Part shown: positions 27,111 through 35,349 of the stretch, piece after piece
Layout of the letters: every line of letters begins with the position of its first letter
Numbering within the stretch: position 1 is the stretch's first letter
Origin: Craterilacuibacter sinensis
Lineage (GTDB): Bacteria; Pseudomonadota; Gammaproteobacteria; Burkholderiales; Chromobacteriaceae
DNA: 64,000 nucleotides
Direction of reading: 5' to 3'
Assembly: GCF_009831765.1 (NCBI RefSeq)
Contig: NZ_WSSB01000009.1
Location: forward strand, 123,875 to 187,874
Translations under genes and position numbers: made by a program
The notes under the pieces: generated by a model
Seen by the model: the letters and a program-made list of their open reading frames with translations, nothing else
What the model was told of the DNA's origin: nothing
Database searches by the model: none

Positions 27111-27929
27111 TTACTTGAAGTAGCTGCCGCCATTGGCGACGATATCGGCACCGGTGACCATGGCCGCATCGTCGGAAGCGACAAAGGCGACCGTGCGGGC
27201 GATGTCTTCCGGCTCGGCCATGCGCCCCAGCGGAATGGCGGCGATCATGCTGTTGATCCAGTCCTGGCCGACCGACTGCATCATCGGGGTGTTGGTCGGG
27301 CCCGGCACCACGTTGTTGACGCGGATGCCGCGCGGCCCCAGTTCGCGGGCCAGCGCGCGGGTCATGCCGTGCAGCGCGGCCTTGGAGGCCACATAGTGCA
27401 AGCCGCCTTCGCCGGATAGGGCCGCCGTTGACGAAATATTGACGATGCTGCCCTTGATGCCGTGCCTGACCATCAGGCGCACCGCTTCACGCGTGCAGTA
27501 GAAGCTGCCATTGAGGTTGACGTTCATCACCCCCTGCCAGCCTTCGTCTTCCATATCGACAATCAGATCGGGGTAGACGGTGACGGTCTCGCCACGGGCC
27601 TGCTGCTCGCCACGCAAGGCAAGACGGGTCATCAGCTTGTCAAAACCATCGTTCTTGCTGCTGCCGATGCCGGCATTATTGATAAGCACATCGAAGCGGC
27701 CATAGCGGCTGTCCACCTCGGCAAACAGGGCGGCGACCGCCGCGCTGTCGGCGATATTGACGCTACGCGCGATGCTGTTTTCCAGACCGGCTACCGTTTC
27801 TTCGACGGCAGCCAGATTGATGTCGACCGCGACCACGGCCGCGCCTTCGCTTGCCAGTTGCCGCGCAATGGCGCGTCCCATGCCCTGCCCTGCGCCGGTG
27901 ACCAGCGCTACCTTGCCTGCAAACCGCAT
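27111..27929 (-). CDS. Short-chain dehydrogenase/reductase with an inserted loop
   Basis: A 272-residue SDR with TGAGQGMG, LINNAGIG and YVASK. Between NNAG and the following helix there is an insertion of about 25 residues (KNDGFDKLMTRLALRGEQQ and on) not present in its neighbour, probably a substrate-pocket lid. CAGGAGAAGAG precedes ATG 27929. It is the first gene of the minus operon transcribed from the divergent region holding operator site B. Likely hydroxysteroid dehydrogenase. Confidence 0.88.
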   Translation of the reverse strand: MRFAGKVALVTGAGQGMGRAIARQLASEGAAVVAVDINLAAVEETVAGLENSIARSVNIADSAAVAALFAEVDSRYGRFDVLINNAGIGSSKNDGFDKLMTRLALRGEQQARGETVTVYPDLIVDMEDEGWQGVMNVNLNGSFYCTREAVRLMVRHGIKGSIVNISSTAALSGEGGLHYVASKAALHGMTRALARELGPRGIRVNNVVPGPTNTPMMQSVGQDWINSMIAAIPLGRMAEPEDIARTVAFVASDDAAMVTGADIVANGGSYFK

Positions 27930-28071
27930 CGCTCTTCTCCTGAAGACGGACACCCTGTCCGGTATGGCGCCATGGTCGGCCGGCGCACACGAAGGGTCAT
28001 CGTCCGCGAAGACTAGGGCACATGCTGTATGGCAGCAATGCAACACCCCGCCACACGCCCATCAATGACAT

Positions 28072-28100
28072 TTGAAAGGGTCGCCAGCAGACCTTACGCT
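28072..28100 (+). promoter_or_regulatory. Candidate sigma-70 promoter for the aldehyde dehydrogenase operon
   Basis: TTGAAA (28072-28077), a 17-bp spacer and TACGCT (28095-28100). The -35 is good and the -10 weak. The implied start near 28107 puts operator site B (28116-28131) immediately downstream, a normal repressor position. Confidence 0.4.
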
Positions 28101-28115
28101 GGGCCTGAACACGAC

Positions 28116-28131
28116 TCGTCCGATCAGACGA
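28116..28131. promoter_or_regulatory. Candidate operator, site B
   Basis: TCGTCCGATCAGACGA; its reverse complement TCGTCTGATCGGACGA matches site A at 15 of 16 bases. A weaker relative (12 of 16) is at 28000-28015 in the same divergent gap. Confidence 0.6.
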
Positions 28132-28188
28132 TGAGCGAAGTGCCGCCGCGCCTTAGCGTGAGCGCAGCACAATAAGAGGAAGAGACAG

Positions 28189-29622
28189 ATGAATGCACAT
28201 GTCGGCCAGTTGGCCAGCCTTGCCGCCGCCGAAGTGCTGGATCGCCAGCGCCAGGCTTTTATCGCCGAAGGCCATGTATCGGCCGCCGTGCGCCAGGACA
28301 GACTCGCGCGGCTGGAGGCGATGCTGAAAAAGCACGCCGAAGCACTGGCATTGGCACAGGACGCCGATTTCGGTGGGCGCCATCCCGGTTTTTCCATGAT
28401 GAACGACGTGCTGGCGCCGCTGGCCTCGGTCAAGCACTGCCACAAAATGGCCGGCAAGTGGATGAAAACCGAGCGCCGTGCCGGCCTGATTCCGTTTTCG
28501 CTATTCGGCCAGAAAACCGAGTTGCGCTACCAGCCCAAGGGCGTGGTCGGCATCATCGGCACCTGGAACGCGCCGGTCTTCACCCTGATCAGCCCGCTGG
28601 CCTATGTGCTGGCTGCCGGCAACCGCGCCATCCTCAAGCCGTCGGAAATCGTGCCGGCCACCGCGCATGCGCTGGCCGTGGGCATCGCCGAATTTTTCAA
28701 GCCCGAAGAAATCACCGTGGTCGAAGGCGGCCCGGAAGTGGCCGACGCCATCACCCGCCTGCCGCTTGATCACCTGGTGTTCACCGGCTCGACCGCCATC
28801 GGCAAGAAAGTGATGCAGAACGCCAGCGCCAACCTCACGCCGGTGACACTGGAGCTGGGCGGCAAATCGCCGGTGATTATCGGCAAGAGTGCCGACCTTG
28901 AGCGCGCAGCGCGCCATATCGCGCTGGGCAAGGGCAATAATTCGGGCCAGATCTGCGTGTCGCCCGACACCCTGTATGTGCATGAAAGCCGGCTCGATAG
29001 CCTGGTAGCCGCGCTCAAGGCCGAATTTATCGCCCAGTTTCCAAAAATCAGCCACAACGCCGATGTGACCGCGGTGGTCAACGAACGTCACTACCAGCGC
29101 GTCAAAGGCTATGTCGACGAGGCGCGCGCCGCCGGCACCCGTATCGAAACCGCAGGCGAGTTACCCGGCGACGGCAGCCGCCGCCTGCCGATGGCTATCG
29201 TGGTCAATCCGGCAGACAGCTTGCACATTTCACAGGAAGAAATCTTCGGACCGGCACTGATCGTGCGCAGCTACCGCGATGTCGAATCGGTGGTGGCCTC
29301 GATCAATGCCGGTGCCCACCCGCTAGCGCTGTATTACTTCGGCAAGGATGCCACCGAGGAGCGCTATATTCTCGACCATACGCTATCGGGCGGCGTCGCC
29401 ATCAACGAAGTGATGATGCACGCCGCGCTGCAGGACGCGCCGTTCGGCGGGGTCGGTGCTTCGGGCATGGGCAGCTACCACGGCCGCGAGGGCTTCCAGC
29501 AGTTTTCGCATTTGCGCAGCGTCTACCGTGCCGGCTGGTATGACCCGAGAAAGGCCATGGGCGTATTGCCGCCCTACAACGACAAATTTATGGCCACCAT
29601 CAAAAAATGGGTGGGCGCATGA
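28189..29622 (+). CDS. Aldehyde dehydrogenase, coniferyl-aldehyde dehydrogenase-like
   Basis: A 477-residue NAD(P)-dependent aldehyde dehydrogenase of the class 3/coniferyl type. Motifs: GTWNAPVFTLISPLAYVLAAGN, FTGSTAIGKKVM, the general base in LELGGKSPV and the nucleophilic Cys in NNSGQICVSPD. The C-terminus lacks a membrane anchor. In steroid degraders such enzymes oxidise side-chain aldehydes released by aldolases (C22 aldehydes from bile acids); the context fits. AAGAGGAAGAG precedes ATG 28189. The stop overlaps the next start. Confidence 0.92.
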   Translation: MNAHVGQLASLAAAEVLDRQRQAFIAEGHVSAAVRQDRLARLEAMLKKHAEALALAQDADFGGRHPGFSMMNDVLAPLASVKHCHKMAGKWMKTERRAGLIPFSLFGQKTELRYQPKGVVGIIGTWNAPVFTLISPLAYVLAAGNRAILKPSEIVPATAHALAVGIAEFFKPEEITVVEGGPEVADAITRLPLDHLVFTGSTAIGKKVMQNASANLTPVTLELGGKSPVIIGKSADLERAARHIALGKGNNSGQICVSPDTLYVHESRLDSLVAALKAEFIAQFPKISHNADVTAVVNERHYQRVKGYVDEARAAGTRIETAGELPGDGSRRLPMAIVVNPADSLHISQEEIFGPALIVRSYRDVESVVASINAGAHPLALYYFGKDATEERYILDHTLSGGVAINEVMMHAALQDAPFGGVGASGMGSYHGREGFQQFSHLRSVYRAGWYDPRKAMGVLPPYNDKFMATIKKWVGA

Positions 29623-30473
29623 ATACGGCCAAGCCCGTGGTGCTGATTACCGGCGCCAGCCGCGGCATCGGCAAGGCCACCGCGCTCAAGTTCGCACGCG
29701 AAGGCTGGCATGTCGCCATCACCGCCCGCACCCAGACCGAAGGCCAGCAGCACGACTATCAGGTGCCAACCCGCGACGGCAAGACCCTGCCCGGCAGTCT
29801 GGCCAGCACGCTGGCCGAACTGCAGCGCTGGGACAGCGAGGCGCTGGCCATCCCCATGGACCTGTTGGACCCCGCTTCGGTTGACGCGGCGCTGGACGCG
29901 GTACTGGCGCGCTTCGGCCGCATCGATGCGCTGGTCAACAACGCCGTCTACCAGAGCAGGCAACTGAATGCGCCGTTTATGGAACTGGATAGCCAGGAGT
30001 GGGCGCGCGTGTTGCAAGCCTATGTGGTCGCACCACACCAGCTGACGCGGCGCGCACTCAGGGTGATGCTGGAGCAAGGCAGCGGCGCCATCATCAATGT
30101 CAGCTCCGGCGCAGGCGAAGCCGATCCGCCACTGCCTGCAGCCGAGGGCGGCTGGGGTGTGGCCTATGGTGCCGGCAAGGCAGCGTTTTCGCGCATGGCC
30201 GGCGTGATCGCGACCGAGCTTGGCGACGCAGGCATTCGCGCCTACTCCGTCAACCCCGGCGTGGTTGCCACCGAAGCCCTGAAAGCGACGATCGGCGACG
30301 ATGGCGAGCTGGCACGGCGCCTGGGCGCCAACGCCCCCGAGCTGCCGGCTGCCGTCATCTACTGGCTGGCCAGCAGCACCGACACCCAATCATGGCAAAA
30401 ATGCACCGTCCAGGTGCCGGAATTTGCACTGGACGGCGACACGCTACGCACACCGACAAAGGACGCATCATGA
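29619..30473 (+). CDS. Short-chain dehydrogenase/reductase, divergent
   Basis: A 284-residue SDR with TGASRGIG, a variant NNAV in place of NNAG, and YGAGK as catalytic Tyr/Lys. There is a long insertion after strand 2 (QHDYQVPTRDGKTLPGSLA) and a C-terminal tail beyond the SDR core. Both ends are ATGA overlaps (29619 and 30470), so it is tightly coupled to the aldehyde dehydrogenase and to the exported protein. The substrate is unknown; a steroid alcohol or 3-hydroxyacyl-CoA is likely. Confidence 0.88.
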   Translation: MNTAKPVVLITGASRGIGKATALKFAREGWHVAITARTQTEGQQHDYQVPTRDGKTLPGSLASTLAELQRWDSEALAIPMDLLDPASVDAALDAVLARFGRIDALVNNAVYQSRQLNAPFMELDSQEWARVLQAYVVAPHQLTRRALRVMLEQGSGAIINVSSGAGEADPPLPAAEGGWGVAYGAGKAAFSRMAGVIATELGDAGIRAYSVNPGVVATEALKATIGDDGELARRLGANAPELPAAVIYWLASSTDTQSWQKCTVQVPEFALDGDTLRTPTKDAS

Positions 30474-32032
30474 ATACACCCCGTACCCTGCTGGCACTGG
30501 CTGTCAGCCTGGCACTGCCGGCAATGGCGGCACCAAGTCCGCGCCCTCCGGCCAACCCCTATTTGTCGGCACCGGTCTATGGCGTCACCCATATGGACCC
30601 CAGCCAGAGCGACGCGATTCCGTATCCGGTCAAGCGCGGCACTTTCAAGGTCAATCTCGCCACCATGCCCCAGGTCGAGGCCGGCGTATTCAACAACTTC
30701 AACCTGCAGGCCGCGGTGCCGGGCTTTATGTGGGCGATCAGTACCGACCGCGTCAGCTACGTCGATGCACGCAATGGCGGCTGGAAACGGCTCGCCTACT
30801 TTAGCTACCCGGGGCTGGAGCCAATCAAGCCGGAGCAGCACCGCACCTTGCTGACCGGCAACTACAAGAGCGTCGCCGAAGTCGATGCCGCCACACGCAA
30901 GGCTTATGGTGCCGTGCCGGCCGCGTGGATGCGTAACGGCATCTACAGCGTGGCCGACAAGGACAACACCGTGTATGTCAGCGCCGGTTACACCATCATG
31001 GCACTGGGGCTGAAAAATCCGGACAAGCCCGAAGAAGGTATCGAACTCAAGCGCAGCATCAATATCAAGGAACATGTGCGCAAGGGCACCACCCTGGTCG
31101 GGCTGGGCATCGACTGGAACGGGCGCCTGGTATTCGCCTCGGAAAGCCTGATGGGTACGCTGGATCGCGAGTTCAAGGAAAAGCCGCAGGTTTTCGAATA
31201 CGGCGATGGCGAGATCAACTCCAACTCTTTTGCGCTGGATGAAAACAACGCCGTCTATATCGCAACCGACCATTACCTGCGCAAGATCGTGTTCAACGGC
31301 AAGGAATTGTCGGACAAGGAAGAAGACGGCGGCTGGCGCAGCCGCTACGACACCGGCGACGTTCCCCCCACCATCAAATGGGGCACCGGCACCGGCTCGA
31401 CCCCGACGCTGATGGGCTTTGGCCAGGACCCGGACAAGCTGGTGGTAATCACCGACGGCAGCAACAACATGAATCTGGTGGCATTCTGGCGCGACCAGAT
31501 CCCGGCCGGCTTCCAGCAAAAGCCAGGCACCAAAAGCCGGCGCATTGCCGACCAGATCAAGATCACGGCCGGCTACAAGCAGCCACCAGCCTTCCTGCAA
31601 AGCGAACAGTCGGTCAGCGTCAACGGCTACGGCGCTTTTGTCGTCAACAATATCGCCGAAGTCCCGATCAAGGACAAAATCATCGATGTGGTCGCCATCG
31701 GCCCGGTAACCCCGACCCCCAAAGGGGCGGAGCGCCTGCAATGGGATACGGAAAATGACCGCTGGCAGCGCGTCTGGAGCCGTCCGGACCTGGTGTCGAC
31801 CAGCATGGTGCCGGCCGTCAGCACCCCGTCCGGCATCGTCTTCGTCAACGGCTACACCGCCAAGGATGGCTGGGAAGTGACCGGGCTGGACTGGAACAGC
31901 GGCAAGACCGTCCACCGCACCCTGTTCGGCCACGATAACTATGGTAACGGTGCCTACTCCATCTTCCAGTTCCACGCCAATGGCGACCTGATGTTCAACT
32001 CCATCGCCGGGCCTTTCCGCGTCAAGCTTTGA
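30470..32032 (+). CDS. Exported protein with beta-propeller-like repeats, function unknown
   Basis: A 520-residue protein with a clear Sec signal peptide (residues 1-21, RTLLALAVSLALPAMAA). The mature part is rich in blade-like motifs of the form xxVYV-x(5)-IxAL, for example NTVYVSAGYTIMALGL, NAVYIATDHYLRKI and GIVFVNGYTAKDGWEVTGLDW. These are reminiscent of PQQ-type propellers but lack a recognisable PQQ-enzyme repeat. I do not recognise the family. ATG 30470 overlaps the SDR stop; coupling of an exported protein to two cytoplasmic oxidoreductases suggests a substrate-binding, surface or periplasmic step in the same pathway. A terminator follows 16 bp after the stop. Confidence 0.8.
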   Translation: MNTPRTLLALAVSLALPAMAAPSPRPPANPYLSAPVYGVTHMDPSQSDAIPYPVKRGTFKVNLATMPQVEAGVFNNFNLQAAVPGFMWAISTDRVSYVDARNGGWKRLAYFSYPGLEPIKPEQHRTLLTGNYKSVAEVDAATRKAYGAVPAAWMRNGIYSVADKDNTVYVSAGYTIMALGLKNPDKPEEGIELKRSINIKEHVRKGTTLVGLGIDWNGRLVFASESLMGTLDREFKEKPQVFEYGDGEINSNSFALDENNAVYIATDHYLRKIVFNGKELSDKEEDGGWRSRYDTGDVPPTIKWGTGTGSTPTLMGFGQDPDKLVVITDGSNNMNLVAFWRDQIPAGFQQKPGTKSRRIADQIKITAGYKQPPAFLQSEQSVSVNGYGAFVVNNIAEVPIKDKIIDVVAIGPVTPTPKGAERLQWDTENDRWQRVWSRPDLVSTSMVPAVSTPSGIVFVNGYTAKDGWEVTGLDWNSGKTVHRTLFGHDNYGNGAYSIFQFHANGDLMFNSIAGPFRVKL

Positions 32033-32048
32033 GCATGCAACCAGTCAG

Positions 32049-32077
32049 CAAAACGCCGGCATGAAGCCGGCGTTTTG
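32049..32077 (+). terminator. Terminator of the aldehyde dehydrogenase operon
   Basis: Perfect 12-bp stem CAAAACGCCGGC/GCCGGCGTTTTG with a 5-nt loop, followed by TTTGG. Nearly the same hairpin recurs at 34251; see findings. Confidence 0.92.
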
Positions 32078-32434
32078 TTTGGTAAGGTCCAAATGGAGTC
32101 TGCTAAGCAGACCTTTTTAGCTTGCCGCTTCCGCGCGGCTAACGGGCAAGAAACTTGTAGCGACAAGCCCCTTGCGACCCAAGCGTCCCCGAATTCTCGC
32201 GAAACCCCTGTGCAAAATGGTCTGCCGAGGCGCTGGCCAACTCGCGATTCGCTACCGTCGTATCGCTCGAACAAAGGCTAGCTTAAGACCTCGCCAGCCC
32301 CTTTTTTACCGGCACGAGCCTGACGGGGATGGGCTGATGGCGTATAGAATGGCGACATGGGTAACACTTTGCGCACCAGAAAATTAGGAGTATGGCGAGT
32401 AATTTACCCATACGCAGCAAATTATTATCTGCCA
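32078..32434. other. Gene-free gap with a minor hairpin
   Basis: No convincing gene in 357 bp. GTCTGC/GCAGAC with a 3-nt loop and CTTTTT at 32098-32118 could be a second terminator. Composition shifts from GC-rich on the left to AT-rich on the right at about 32,340-32,400, the likely edge of the inserted segment. Confidence 0.6.
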
Positions 32435-33565
32435 CTATTTTAGTGGCTGTGTAAATTGGTTTAGAATAAACGGCTCTAGCTTTTCCATCAAAAGGCCGGC
32501 GAGCTTATTTACATGCTCAGGCGTTAGCATCTCACCTTCTTTCGCACCACATTTTTCAAATGCATTCATTACAGCTTCATTTAGAACGCGATCTTTTTCT
32601 TTTTCAAACGAAACATTCATACCTACAGAAATTACCTTTCCAAATGCGGACTCAATAGAGCCATCCGGAATTTTTTTGTAAGCATAAGCATCTCGCACCT
32701 CCTCGACTGAAAGGTTTAGCTCTACCACAAGACTTAACTCTTCACCAGTAATTGGATTTATAGCGTAAGTATTTGATATGTTTTCACCTTCGTAGGAGTC
32801 GGCCAAACAAAGAACGATTCGTTGAACACCAAAATATTCCACATACCCAATTATTTGATTAGTCTTACTGCATCCTTTAATTGACACACAATGAAGAGGA
32901 ATACCTTCAGGGCGATTTTTTATTAAATCATACTCATAAAAATAACCAAAACATGCTTCGGCTTCTTCATTAATTAGATAATTTTTTGCTCTAATGCATG
33001 CTTCTACTGGAATACCAGAAGATACCGCCAATGCTAATGCAGACTTTACAATGGAACGACCTGCCTCATGACCACCAAATGAAAAATTGAATTCAAACAT
33101 ATCTGGGCAATAATATGACTCTGATTTTGCGTTACTCAAGAGTTCATTAAGGTCAATTTGTGGATATTTTCTTTTTACGCCTTGAAGCATTCTCTTTACT
33201 TCAGGTATAGAGCGAGCTCGGATCTGGATTCTTACACCAACCCCAGACTCTAATGGCCTTTCTAAATACAAGGGCTTTTCTATCTCCATACTTCCATCCA
33301 CATGAAGCTTTAGCTTATCTCCACCAGTTGTTTCAAACAGTTGAGATGGTGCCTCTCCACGTTCACGACTAATCCCAAAGAATAGACTTAAGGGGTTGAG
33401 TTGTTTCGCTAGCTCTGATTCCCAACCATCTCCAGCCGTATTGTTACAACTTTCACAAATAAAACCTTTTACCTTCTTTCTTCCACCAATTGCATTAGGA
33501 ATAATGTGTTCTTTGGTGTCATTTTCTTCAGTTATCTCCACGTCACACATTGCACATTTTTTCAA
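32435..33565 (-). CDS. HNH endonuclease-domain protein on AT-rich DNA
   Basis: A 376-residue protein whose first 55 residues form an HNH_5-type zinc/nuclease motif: CAMCDVEI, EHIIPNAIGG, then CESCNNTAGDGWE (CxxC, H, CxxCN). Residues 60-376 are a large domain I do not recognise, with mixed alpha/beta character and no transmembrane segments. The frame opens with TTG 33565, and AGGAAA upstream supports it; the first ATG at codon 6 would lose the first zinc cysteine. Codon use and base composition are far more AT-rich than all neighbours, a sign of recent transfer. It is a possible solitary defence or mobile-element nuclease. Confidence 0.82.
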   Translation of the reverse strand: MKKCAMCDVEITEENDTKEHIIPNAIGGRKKVKGFICESCNNTAGDGWESELAKQLNPLSLFFGISRERGEAPSQLFETTGGDKLKLHVDGSMEIEKPLYLERPLESGVGVRIQIRARSIPEVKRMLQGVKRKYPQIDLNELLSNAKSESYYCPDMFEFNFSFGGHEAGRSIVKSALALAVSSGIPVEACIRAKNYLINEEAEACFGYFYEYDLIKNRPEGIPLHCVSIKGCSKTNQIIGYVEYFGVQRIVLCLADSYEGENISNTYAINPITGEELSLVVELNLSVEEVRDAYAYKKIPDGSIESAFGKVISVGMNVSFEKEKDRVLNEAVMNAFEKCGAKEGEMLTPEHVNKLAGLLMEKLEPFILNQFTQPLK

Positions 33566-34250
33566 GATATTTTCCTAACTATAGAATGAAACATCTTAAC
33601 AACTTATAACTTACAGCAGACATAGAATAGGCATGACAATCTGGTGTAAAATGCCGCCTTATCTTGATATGTAACTCAAGTTATTGGATGTCACTGGACG
33701 TGCTATTCATGGTCACTCCATCCATGCAACTATAAAAGGCACACTCCAATTTTTCAAAAAATCTCGACCAATGTTATTGCAATATATGTTCGTATATTTA
33801 AACAGTAAATGCAACATTGAATAGCTAATTTGGCTAAATAACTTATCGTTTTTGAAGACAGCTTCCGGCTTTTGCCAGCCCACTCATTTACGTGACCGAG
33901 TTTTTAATTTGCGCTTCATTTCATCCATCAGCCTTCTGACTTACTTGAATGAATCCTGTTTTTCCCTGCGGGGAGTGTTGCCACACCAGACGATTCAAAC
34001 TTCCGTTACAAGCACGCTGCCACCAGCTATATGAATCGACAAAATAGCAATCCGCCTTTCAAATAACTGTGTATGCATGCGCCTGACAGCAAACCGGGCG
34101 GGACTGCACCGCTGCACGCAAGACACTACAAGCTAATTGACGAATGGTAACATGCAAAATGGTTGCCGGTTTGCCGCACCCACCCTCTGCACCAGATCAG
34201 GCGGCTGGGTTTACCGCGTTCCTCCCCGTCTGGTCGCCTTCCATGCACAA
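33566..34250. other. AT-rich gap without a recognisable gene
   Basis: 685 bp between the HNH gene and the KshB terminator. It is AT-rich up to about 34,080 and then returns to host composition. Short frames exist (for example 33852-34034 plus) but have no ribosome site or recognisable motif. I see no terminal inverted repeats or transposase remnant. Confidence 0.6.
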
Positions 34251-34276
34251 CAAAACGCCGGCACTAGGCCGGCGTC
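34251..34276 (-). terminator. Terminator of the ring-degradation operon
   Basis: Stem ACGCCGGC/GCCGGCGT around a 5-nt loop. On the minus strand it ends in TTTTG. It lies 22 bp past the KshB-like stop. Confidence 0.88.
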
Positions 34277-34297
34277 TTTTTCTGGAAAATCAGCCCC

Positions 34298-35320
34298 TCA
34301 ATCAGGAAAAGCCACCACCACCGATGCGCTCATGGGCACGGCCTGGCAGGCCAGCGTCCAGCCGTCGGCTAAGTCCGCCTCGTCCAGTGCCGTATTGGCC
34401 AGCAACTTCACCTCGCCCTCGGTCACGCGGCACATGCACGAGGCGCAGCCGCCGACGCGGCACGAATGCGGCGCGCGCATGCCGGCCTTGTCCATGGCAT
34501 CGAGCAGGGTTTCGCCGCCGTGGGTCGCCATGCGCCAGGTTTCGCCATCCAGCGTCACGCTCAGGCTCACTTCGGCCGGGCCGCTCCCCGCCTCTATCAC
34601 CGCCGCCTCGTTTTCACCCGGCAGCGACACAAAGCGCTCTATATGCACACGCCCTCTGGCCAAACCCAGCCCCGCCAGTGCGGCCTCAGCCGCATCCATA
34701 AACGGCGCGGGGCCGCAAATAAAGGCTTCGGCCTCGGGCAGGTGGCGCGCCAGCGCACCCAGCTGTTCGGCCGATGGCACGCCCTGCACGCTATCGAGCC
34801 AGTGGATCACGCTCAGGCGCGCCGGATAGTCGCCGGAGAGCCGGCGCAATTCGTCGTGAAAAATCACCGAACGCTCGTCGCGGTTGGCGTACACCAGCAG
34901 CACCCGCCCCTTGCCATGCAAGAGCGCGCTTTTGGCAATGGAAAACACCGGCGTGATGCCGCTGCCGCCGGCAAACAGCAACAGGTCCTGCTGCGGGTGC
35001 TTGCAGGTAAACACCCCGGCCGGCGCCATCACCTGCAGCGTGTCGCCGGCCTTGATCTCATCGCACAGCCAGTTGGAAGCCCGCCCGTCACGCACGCGTT
35101 TGACAGTCACCTTGAGCGCGTCGTCTATGCCCGGGCAGCTGGACAGCGAATAGCAGCGCGGCAAGACACCATCGGGGTGCGGAATGCGCAGGGTCAGGAA
35201 CTGGCCGCTGGCATAGCGAAAAGTTTCGCCAAGTGCCGGCGGCACCTTGAACACGATGGACTTGCTGTCGTGCGTCTCGTCAATCACGCGCTCGACGCTC
35301 AGGGTGTGGTAATGCGACAT
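34298..35320 (-). CDS. kshB: 3-ketosteroid 9-alpha-hydroxylase reductase-like (KshB-like)
   Basis: A 340-residue FNR-type iron-sulfur flavoprotein. The FAD domain has RCYSLSSCPG (RxYS), the NAD domain has LFAGGSGITPVFS, and the C-terminal plant-type [2Fe-2S] ferredoxin has C-x4-C-x2-C (CRVGGCASC) plus a distal Cys in TLACQAV. This order (FAD, NAD, 2Fe-2S) is that of KshB, HmpX and PaaE-like reductases. Next to KstD and a steroid SDR, KshB is the best reading; it would deliver electrons to the Rieske oxygenase KshA, which is not in the window. AAAGGA precedes ATG 35320. Confidence 0.85.
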   Translation of the reverse strand: MSHYHTLSVERVIDETHDSKSIVFKVPPALGETFRYASGQFLTLRIPHPDGVLPRCYSLSSCPGIDDALKVTVKRVRDGRASNWLCDEIKAGDTLQVMAPAGVFTCKHPQQDLLLFAGGSGITPVFSIAKSALLHGKGRVLLVYANRDERSVIFHDELRRLSGDYPARLSVIHWLDSVQGVPSAEQLGALARHLPEAEAFICGPAPFMDAAEAALAGLGLARGRVHIERFVSLPGENEAAVIEAGSGPAEVSLSVTLDGETWRMATHGGETLLDAMDKAGMRAPHSCRVGGCASCMCRVTEGEVKLLANTALDEADLADGWTLACQAVPMSASVVVAFPD

Positions 35321-35349
35321 GGTGCGTCCTTTATTGTTATCGGCCGTGC

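Noticed and set aside
30359..31975. A 538-codon open frame antisense to the exported propeller-like protein
   Set aside because: The plus-strand protein has a signal peptide, coupling to the SDR and a terminator; the antisense frame has none of these.
31954..32274. Minus-strand frame of about 100 codons overlapping the end of the propeller gene
   Set aside because: It runs through the terminator hairpin and has no ribosome site.
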